From: Streptomyces sp. NBC_01314
GTDB lineage: Bacteria > Actinomycetota > Actinomycetes > Streptomycetales > Streptomycetaceae
Direction: 5' to 3'
Length of the DNA stretch: 64,000 bases
Assembly (NCBI RefSeq): GCF_041435215.1
Contig: NZ_CP108394.1
Coordinates: forward strand, 4,030,001 to 4,094,000
Under the pieces are notes generated by a model. It searched no databases and had not been told where the DNA came from. It was given only the letters and a program-made list of their open reading frames with translations. Shown piece by piece: positions 59,216 through 64,000 of this stretch (position 1 is the stretch's first letter; each line of letters starts with the position of its first letter). Made by a program: the position numbers and the translations under genes.

Positions 59216-59869
59216 TTAGCCGCCGGTTCCGTCTCCAGCCCGGATTCCTCCTTCGCCCACGGCCCGCAGAACCGCCCCCGCCGCCTCCCTCAGCGACCCG
59301 AAACACACGTGTGCGTCCCGGAGTTCCCCGGGTCGGTGCGTGGAGGCCACCGCGTACACCATGCAGCCGGCCGCGCGCCCCGCCGCGATACCCGCCGGCG
59401 CGTCCTCGACCACCAGGCAGCGGGCCGGGTCTGCGCCCAGCCGGGCGGCGGCATACAGATACCCCTCCGGTGACGGCTTGCCCGCGGACACGTCCTCGGC
59501 ACAGACCCGCACCTCCGGCACCACCAGCCCCGTACGGGCGAGCCGCGCGGCGGTGGGCTCCGCCCGACTGGAGGTGACGACGGCCCAACGGCCCCGCGGC
59601 AACGCCCCCAGCAACTCGGCAGCCCCGTCGAAGGCGCAGAAGCCGGGTTCCTCCGCCGCCATCAACCGGTCCAAAGCCCGGTGCTCGTCGGCCGGATCGC
59701 GATCCGGCGCCACCAGCCGCAGGATGTCCGCCCGCCGCCGCCCCTGCGTGGCCACCCACACGGCCTCGGGGTCCAGACCCCGCGCCCGCGCCCAGGCCCG
59801 CCAGACCCGGCCGTGCGCGTCGGCGGTGTCGATGAGCACGCCGTCCACGTCGAAGAGGACTGCGGCCAT
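59216..59869 (-). CDS. HAD-superfamily phosphatase (beta-phosphoglucomutase/Gph-like)
   Basis: A 217-residue HAD subfamily IA enzyme. Motif I is FDVDGVLIDT, motif II VVTSSRAEPTAARLARTGL (threonine/serine), motif III the lysine in EDVSAGKPSPEGYLYAAARL and motif IV VVEDAPAGIAAGRAAG. The cap domain lies between motifs I and II. Family members dephosphorylate sugar phosphates or phosphoglycolate. ATG is preceded by GGGGCG. The 148 bases before the next gene (59068-59215) contain only Pro/Gly-type low-complexity sequence. Confidence 0.88.
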   Translation of the reverse strand: MAAVLFDVDGVLIDTADAHGRVWRAWARARGLDPEAVWVATQGRRRADILRLVAPDRDPADEHRALDRLMAAEEPGFCAFDGAAELLGALPRGRWAVVTSSRAEPTAARLARTGLVVPEVRVCAEDVSAGKPSPEGYLYAAARLGADPARCLVVEDAPAGIAAGRAAGCMVYAVASTHRPGELRDAHVCFGSLREAAGAVLRAVGEGGIRAGDGTGG

Positions 59870-60365
59870 CGCCCCGTCGCCCACCACTCGCCCCCCGACT
59901 GCCCGCCCGTCCCGAACCGACCGAGTCCTGCAACACCCCGAAACGCTACGCGATACGGGATCAGCCACGTGGACGCTCGACGAACTCGGCGAATATCGAG
60001 GGCGGCCGCACAGACGACGGGCGACTGGTCCACTCGACTTGGCCCTACTACGGCACACACAACGAACCACCGAATGCGGAACCTCAGGTCTACCTCAGAA
60101 CCCGGGTAACTCCCGTTCCCCTGACTCAGCTTGCTGACATGATCGCATCAGTTGCGAGCGAGCAACCAACCGCAACAGCCCACGTCTCCCATGACCAAGG
60201 AGTTTTGCTGTGCGCCATTCCAGCTGATCGTGGCGGTTCGGTGCCAAGGAAAAGGGAACCGTCTCCGTCGAAGCGCCCTCCACCGTCCAATGGTCCATGA
60301 CGGTCGGTCGCGGCGAGGCAGCGACAGAGGACAAGCCCGGAACGGGCGACGTGCAGTAGAGGAAT
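59870..60365. other. Gene-poor, lower-GC intergenic region
   Basis: About 500 bases between the HAD gene and the bldK-type operon terminator. GC is lower than in surrounding genes and no reading frame has good codon use. Repeated short GTC/GAC elements are visible but nothing of known function. Promoters for neighbours, if present, face left (HAD gene). Confidence 0.45.
60095..60298 (-). CDS. Doubtful short ORF (67 aa), possible gene remnant
   Basis: Reads MDHWTVEGASTETVPFSLA at the start and has weak codon bias with a TTA codon near the end. No ribosome-binding site is visible. I recognise no family. It may be a relic of a decayed gene or a chance frame. Confidence 0.2.
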   Translation of the reverse strand: MDHWTVEGASTETVPFSLAPNRHDQLEWRTAKLLGHGRRGLLRLVARSQLMRSCQQAESGERELPGF

Positions 60366-60421
60366 GGCCAGTGCTTCCGGCGCTCGGAGTGGAATTGCTC
60401 TGAGCGCCGGAGGCACTGGCC
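60366..60421 (-). terminator. Terminator of the bldK-type operon
   Basis: GGCCAGTGC-TCCGGCGCTC pairs with GAGCGCCGGA-GCACTGGCC with one G-T type mismatch and a 16-base loop. It is 74 bases downstream of the last ATPase gene on the minus strand. Confidence 0.78.
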
Positions 60422-60494
60422 GTTCGTTTCCGGGAAGACGCTCTGTCTTCAGATGCGTGTACCAGAGCGCTTCTCCTACGGGGTCGCGCGCCGG

Positions 60495-61631
60495 TCAGCT
60501 CTTCTGGACCTTCGTCTCCGTCTCCGCGGCCTTTTCCAGCGCCTTCAGCGCCGGATCCAGCACGACATCCTCCCCGCGTGCCTCCGTCGTCGGGTCCTCC
60601 GGGAAGTGGCAGGCCGTCAGGTGGCCGTCGCGGTTGCCGGAGATCTGGAGCAGCGGGGGCTCCTCCGCGGCGCACTTGTCCTGCGCCTTCCAGCAGCGGG
60701 TCCGGAAGCGGCAGCCGGACGGCGGCGAGATCGGCGAGGGCACGTCGCCGTAGAGCCGGATCCGCTGCTTGTCCTGGCTCTCCTCGGCGAGCTCGACCTC
60801 GGGGACCGCGGAGAGGAGTGCGTGGGTGTAGGGGTGGCGGGGCCGGTTGTAGATCGAGTCCCGGTCGCCGACCTCCACGATCTTGCCGAGGTACATCACG
60901 GCGACACGCTGCGAGAAGTGCCGGACGATGGCGAGGTCGTGGGCGATGAACAGGAAGGCGATGCCCAGCTCCTGCTGCACCTTCTGCAGCAGGTTCACCA
61001 CCTGCGCCTGGATCGACACGTCCAGCGCCGAGACCGGCTCGTCCGCCACGATCAGTTTCGGGTTCAGGGCCAGCGCGCGGGCGACCCCGATGCGCTGGCG
61101 CTGGCCGCCGGAGAACTCGTGCGGGAAGCGGTTGTAGTGCTCGGGGTTGAGGCCGACCAGCTCCAGGAGCTCGCGGACCTTCTTCTCCCGGCCGCCCTCC
61201 GGCTCTATCCCGTTGACCTCCATCGGCGACTTGATGATCGAGCCGACCGTCTGCCGGGGGTTCAGTGAGGAGTACGGGTCCTGGAAGATCATCTGTATCT
61301 CGGACCGGACCGGCGCCATCTGCCTGCGCGAGGCGTGCGTGATGTCCTGGCCCGCGTACGTGATCTTCCCGGCGGTCGGCTCCAGCAGCCGCGTGATCAG
61401 CCGGCCCGTCGTCGACTTGCCGCAGCCCGACTCGCCCACCAGGCCGACGCTCTCGCCGACGCCGACGGTCAGATCGACGCCGTCGACCGCCTGCACGGCG
61501 CCGACCCTGCGTTTGATCGGGAAGCCGCCGTAGATGGGGAAGTGTTTGGTCAGGCCCTGAACCTCGAGGAGGGTTTCCTTCACGGAGTCGGTGGAGCCCT
61601 GCTGTGCGGGGAGGGTGAGGTTGTCGCTCAT
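60495..61631 (-). CDS. bldKE: Oligopeptide ABC importer ATPase (BldKE-like)
   Basis: A 378-residue OppF-type ATPase. Walker A is [10 protein letters not shown]-loop MIFQDPYSSLNPR, signature [15 protein letters not shown], Walker [13 protein letters not shown] and the C-terminal [15 protein letters not shown] cluster. ATG follows GGGAGAACCGAGATC. The gene order (solute-binding protein, permease, two ATPases) and the adjacent second oligopeptide operon match S. coelicolor bldKB-KE and SCO5117-5121. BldK imports an oligopeptide signal needed for aerial growth; the assignment is by synteny and family. Confidence 0.85.
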   Translation of the reverse strand: MSDNLTLPAQQGSTDSVKETLLEVQGLTKHFPIYGGFPIKRRVGAVQAVDGVDLTVGVGESVGLVGESGCGKSTTGRLITRLLEPTAGKITYAGQDITHASRRQMAPVRSEIQMIFQDPYSSLNPRQTVGSIIKSPMEVNGIEPEGGREKKVRELLELVGLNPEHYNRFPHEFSGGQRQRIGVARALALNPKLIVADEPVSALDVSIQAQVVNLLQKVQQELGIAFLFIAHDLAIVRHFSQRVAVMYLGKIVEVGDRDSIYNRPRHPYTHALLSAVPEVELAEESQDKQRIRLYGDVPSPISPPSGCRFRTRCWKAQDKCAAEEPPLLQISGNRDGHLTACHFPEDPTTEARGEDVVLDPALKALEKAAETETKVQKS

Positions 61632-61645
61632 GATCTCGGTTCTCC

Positions 61646-62707
61646 CTAGCGCAGCCGGGGCTGGATCTTGTCGATGAAGATGGTCTGCTTCTGCTCCGCG
61701 GTCAAGTGGCACGCGGAGGCGCGTCCCTCGCCCAGCGAGGGCCGCGTGTCGGTACACAGCGTGCCGGCGACTTCGCCGGTGAACGCGCACCGCGGGTGGA
61801 AGGCGCAGCCGGTGGGCGGGTTGAGCAGCGAGGGCGGGGAGCCGGGGATCGGCGTCAGCATCTCGTGGATGTCGCCGTCCAGGCGCGGCATCGAGCTCAA
61901 CAGGCCCCACGTGTAGGGGTGCTTGGGGGTGCGCAGCACTTCCTTGACGCTGCCGCGCTCCACGGCTCGGCCCGCGTACATCACCAGCAGGTCGTCGGCC
62001 ATGTTCGAGATGACGCCGAGGTCGTGGGTGATGAAGATGATCGCGGAGCCGAACTCCTGCTGGAGATCCTTGAGCAGGTCCAGGATCTGGGCCTGCACGG
62101 TCACGTCGAGCGCTGTCGTCGGCTCGTCGGCGATCAGCAGGTCGGGGTCGCACATCAGCGCCATGGCGATCATCGCGCGCTGGCGCATGCCGCCGGAGAA
62201 CTGGTGCGGGTAGTCGTCGAAGCGCACCTTGGGCTGCGGGATGCCGACCTTCTCCAGCATCTGGATGGCCCGCTCCTTGGCCTCCTTCTTGGAGGCGCCG
62301 CGGTGCTTCATGAACGGCTCGGACAGTTGCCGGCCCACCGTGTAGTACGGCGACAGGGCCGTCAGCGGATCCTGGAAGATCATCGCCATCCTGTTGCCGC
62401 GGAGCTGCTCCAGCTCCTTCTCGGTGGCGGTGACGAGTTCCTTGCCGTCGAAGAGGATCTCACCGTCGACGGTGCTGGTGCGCGGGTTGTGCAGGCCCAG
62501 GATCGTCAGGTTGGTGACGGACTTCCCGGAGCCGGACTCACCCACGATGCCCAGGGTCTTGCCGCGCTCGACGTCGAAGGAGAGTCCGTCGACGGCCTTG
62601 ACGATGCCGTCCTCGGTGGAGAACTGCACCCGCAGGTCACGGACCGAGAGGAAGCTCTCGGGCCCGGTCGGGGCCGGGGCGTCCTCGGTCTTGGTCAGTG
62701 TGGTCAC
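61646..62707 (-). CDS. bldKD: Oligopeptide ABC importer ATPase (BldKD-like)
   Basis: A 353-residue OppD-type ATPase. Walker A is [10 protein letters not shown]-loop [16 protein letters not shown], signature [15 protein letters not shown], Walker [13 protein letters not shown], and the C-terminal cysteine cluster [14 protein letters not shown] with later TLC and ACH. GTG start; 14 bases separate its stop from the next ATPase gene. Named by synteny with bldK. A substrate cannot be read from an ATPase sequence. Confidence 0.85.
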   Translation of the reverse strand: MTTLTKTEDAPAPTGPESFLSVRDLRVQFSTEDGIVKAVDGLSFDVERGKTLGIVGESGSGKSVTNLTILGLHNPRTSTVDGEILFDGKELVTATEKELEQLRGNRMAMIFQDPLTALSPYYTVGRQLSEPFMKHRGASKKEAKERAIQMLEKVGIPQPKVRFDDYPHQFSGGMRQRAMIAMALMCDPDLLIADEPTTALDVTVQAQILDLLKDLQQEFGSAIIFITHDLGVISNMADDLLVMYAGRAVERGSVKEVLRTPKHPYTWGLLSSMPRLDGDIHEMLTPIPGSPPSLLNPPTGCAFHPRCAFTGEVAGTLCTDTRPSLGEGRASACHLTAEQKQTIFIDKIQPRLR

Positions 62708-62722
62708 GGTGGTTCGTTCTTC

Positions 62723-63700
62723 CTAGGAGAGCCGGACGCGCGGGTCGATCCAGGCGTACGCGATGTCGGTGAGGATGTTCACGATGAGGATGAAGAAGGC
62801 CCCGAACATCATGACGCCCATCGTCAGGGGAAGGTCCTTGGTCTGGGCTCCGTTCACAGCCAGGCGGCCGATGCCCTGGAGGGAGAAGGTGAGTTCCGTG
62901 ACGACGGCACCGCCGAGCATGGAGCTGATGTCGATACCCAGGACGGTGACGATCGGGATGAGCGAACCGCGCCAGGCGTAGCGGAAGAAGACGAACTTCT
63001 TCGACATGCCCTTGGCCCGGGCGGTGCGCACGTGCTCCTCCGCGAGCTGCTCGATCATCGAAGCGCGCGCCATACGCGTGTACTGCGCGGTGAAGATGGT
63101 GGCCATCACGACCACCGGGATGGACAACCCGATGAACCAGCCGACCGGATCCTCGGTGATCGGGACGTACTGCGGGTCCTCCATCCAGCCCGTGCTGTAG
63201 ACGAGGACCGTCAGCGCGATCGGGCCGAGGAAGTAGATCTGGAAGGAGCTGAGCACCATCGACGAGCCCGTGGCGACCTTGTCGAGCGTGGAACCGCGCC
63301 GGTAGGCGGCGATCATGCCGGCACCCACACCGAAGATCAGGAAGCAGACCGCGCCACCCGCGGTCAGCGTGAGGGTGGTCGGGAAGCGGTCCATGATGGT
63401 GTCCCAGACCATGTCGCCCGAGTAGAACGACTGGCCGAGGCAGGGGGCGGCACAGTGGCCGTCCGGGAAGTCACGGCCCATCACGATGCCGGACATGAAC
63501 TGCCAGAACTGGGTCGCGATCGGCAGATTGAGACCGAGCGCCTCGCGGATGTCCGCGATTCTCGTCGGGGAGCAGTCCCTGCCACAGGCCAGAGAGGCGT
63601 AGTCGGACGGCCCGGCGATGAAGAGGAAGAACGTGACGGCGCCGATGAGGAACAAGGTGACGACGGCACCGGCCAGGCGCCGGATGATGAACTGAAGCAT
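62723..63700 (-). CDS. bldKC: Oligopeptide ABC importer permease (BldKC-like)
   Basis: A 325-residue DppB-type permease with six helices, starting MLQFIIRRLAGAVVTLFLIG. SLACGRDCSPTRIADIREAL is the external loop and ARAKGMSKKFVFFRYAWRGS the coupling motif. ATG 63700 fits the family N-terminus; the frame continues upstream to 63742, but no ribosome-binding site is found at either. Directly follows the solute-binding protein gene and an intercistronic hairpin. In S. coelicolor the corresponding permease is bldKC. Confidence 0.83.
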   Translation of the reverse strand: MLQFIIRRLAGAVVTLFLIGAVTFFLFIAGPSDYASLACGRDCSPTRIADIREALGLNLPIATQFWQFMSGIVMGRDFPDGHCAAPCLGQSFYSGDMVWDTIMDRFPTTLTLTAGGAVCFLIFGVGAGMIAAYRRGSTLDKVATGSSMVLSSFQIYFLGPIALTVLVYSTGWMEDPQYVPITEDPVGWFIGLSIPVVVMATIFTAQYTRMARASMIEQLAEEHVRTARAKGMSKKFVFFRYAWRGSLIPIVTVLGIDISSMLGGAVVTELTFSLQGIGRLAVNGAQTKDLPLTMGVMMFGAFFILIVNILTDIAYAWIDPRVRLS

Positions 63701-63747
63701 GGCGGGGAGGCTGCTCTCTGCAGAGAGGGTGGACGGTTTCACGGAAC

Positions 63748-63783
63748 CGCGGGGGTGCGCTCCGCCTGGTGCGCACCCCCGCG
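63748..63783 (-). terminator. Intercistronic hairpin between solute-binding and permease genes
   Basis: CGCGGGGGTGCGC pairs perfectly with GCGCACCCCCGCG around a ten-base loop. It lies 15 bases after the solute-binding gene stop and 47 bases before the permease start. It can act as partial terminator or RNA stabiliser that keeps binding protein levels above the permease. Confidence 0.75.
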
Positions 63784-63798
63784 ATCAGCCGTAGAGAG

Positions 63799-64000
63799 TT
63801 ACGACTTCAGGAACAGGTTGTTCACGTCGATGTAGCTCGACTCGGTGCTGTAACGGGCACCGCCGATGTTCGAACCGTAGAGCTGGAACTGCTTGGCGTA
63901 CCACAGCGGAGCAGCCGGGTTGATCTTCTCCAGGATGTAGTGGTGCGCCTCCTGCCAGGTCTTCTGGGCCGCGGTCGGCTCCTCGCTGAGGGCCTTCTTG
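63799..64000 (-). CDS. bldKB: Oligopeptide substrate-binding protein, C-terminal fragment (BldKB-like)
   Basis: The last 66 residues of a family 5 solute-binding protein, cut by the right edge. TWQEAHHYILEKINPAAPLW is the typical C-terminal helix-turn of the family, followed by YAKQFQLYGSNIGG and the end YIDVNNLFLKS. The stop is TAA. It is placed first in this cluster, upstream of the DppB-type permease, as bldKB is in S. coelicolor. The lipobox and most of the domain are outside the window. Confidence 0.8.
   Translation of the reverse strand, partial: KKALSEEPTAAQKTWQEAHHYILEKINPAAPLWYAKQFQLYGSNIGGARYSTESSYIDVNNLFLKS

Noticed and set aside
59870..60365. tRNA or attachment site at the edge of the accessory block
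   Set aside because: No cloverleaf or direct repeat of an integrase core site could be recognised by eye.

Overview
The window is chromosomal DNA from a Streptomyces-type actinomycete. The evidence is the very high GC content, GTG/TTG starts, GTGA and ATGA stop-start overlaps, and families typical of the genus or phylum: mycothiol biosynthesis (MshB), DUF397 with a DUF5753-type regulator, DUF3117, DUF3107 and a BldK-type oligopeptide transporter. I see no rRNA, tRNA, CRISPR array, insertion sequence or prophage. The content is mostly core housekeeping with a more accessory patch at about 54.6-60.4 kb.

Layout. 0-9 kb: a truncated alpha/beta hydrolase, a TetR regulator, DUF3107, a small membrane protein, a ferritin-like protein, a DEAD-box RNA helicase with a long repetitive basic tail, a second hydrolase and a NYN-domain protein. 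9-12.8 kb: a 50-residue protein behind an ECF-type (sigma-R-like) promoter, then MarC, a PHP phosphoesterase, a zinc-ribbon protein and a SUFU-domain protein. 13-20.5 kb: CorA behind a long structured leader, a lipoprotein, a soluble MgtE-N/CBS protein overlapping a DUF1003 protein, and the Mrp Fe-S carrier ATPase. 20.7-27.3 kb: an envelope-stress locus of ECF sigma factor, zinc-finger anti-sigma factor, HtrA protease and TatB, with a divergent O-methyltransferase and DUF3117.

27.7-36 kb: enoyl-CoA hydratase, TagA, a DivIVA-like protein, a FolP paralogue, a LOG-family hydrolase, DapE, a lysozyme-like membrane protein, a small secreted protein, a DapC-type aminotransferase and ferredoxin. DapE and DapC belong to the succinylase route to diaminopimelate and lysine. 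36-46 kb: GNAT and transglutaminase-like proteins, an overlapping ABC exporter/two-component operon with a palindrome at its promoter, a peptidoglycan-binding membrane protein and MshB. 46-54.6 kb: an S9 peptidase and a five-gene oligopeptide ABC importer. 54.6-60 kb: DUF397, XRE regulator, anti-sigma-type ATPase, Uma2 and VOC proteins, a zeta-toxin-like kinase with an overlapping small upstream gene, and a HAD phosphatase. 60.5-64 kb: the 3' part of a second oligopeptide ABC operon matching bldKB-KC-KD-KE in order.

From mshB back to corA the order of many genes matches the Mycobacterium tuberculosis segment Rv1170-Rv1239 (from memory of that genome). The TetR-DUF3107-ferritin-like-helicase block resembles Rv3208-Rv3211. 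Much of this window is therefore an ancient actinobacterial core.

Less ordinary features are two genes whose reading frames point to near-cognate start codons (CTG for the helicase, ATT for the O-methyltransferase), a 120-codon internal duplication in the helicase tail, a dispersed intergenic repeat family, a duplicated gene junction in the first oligopeptide operon, a possible leader peptide before corA, and the candidate toxin-antitoxin pair.
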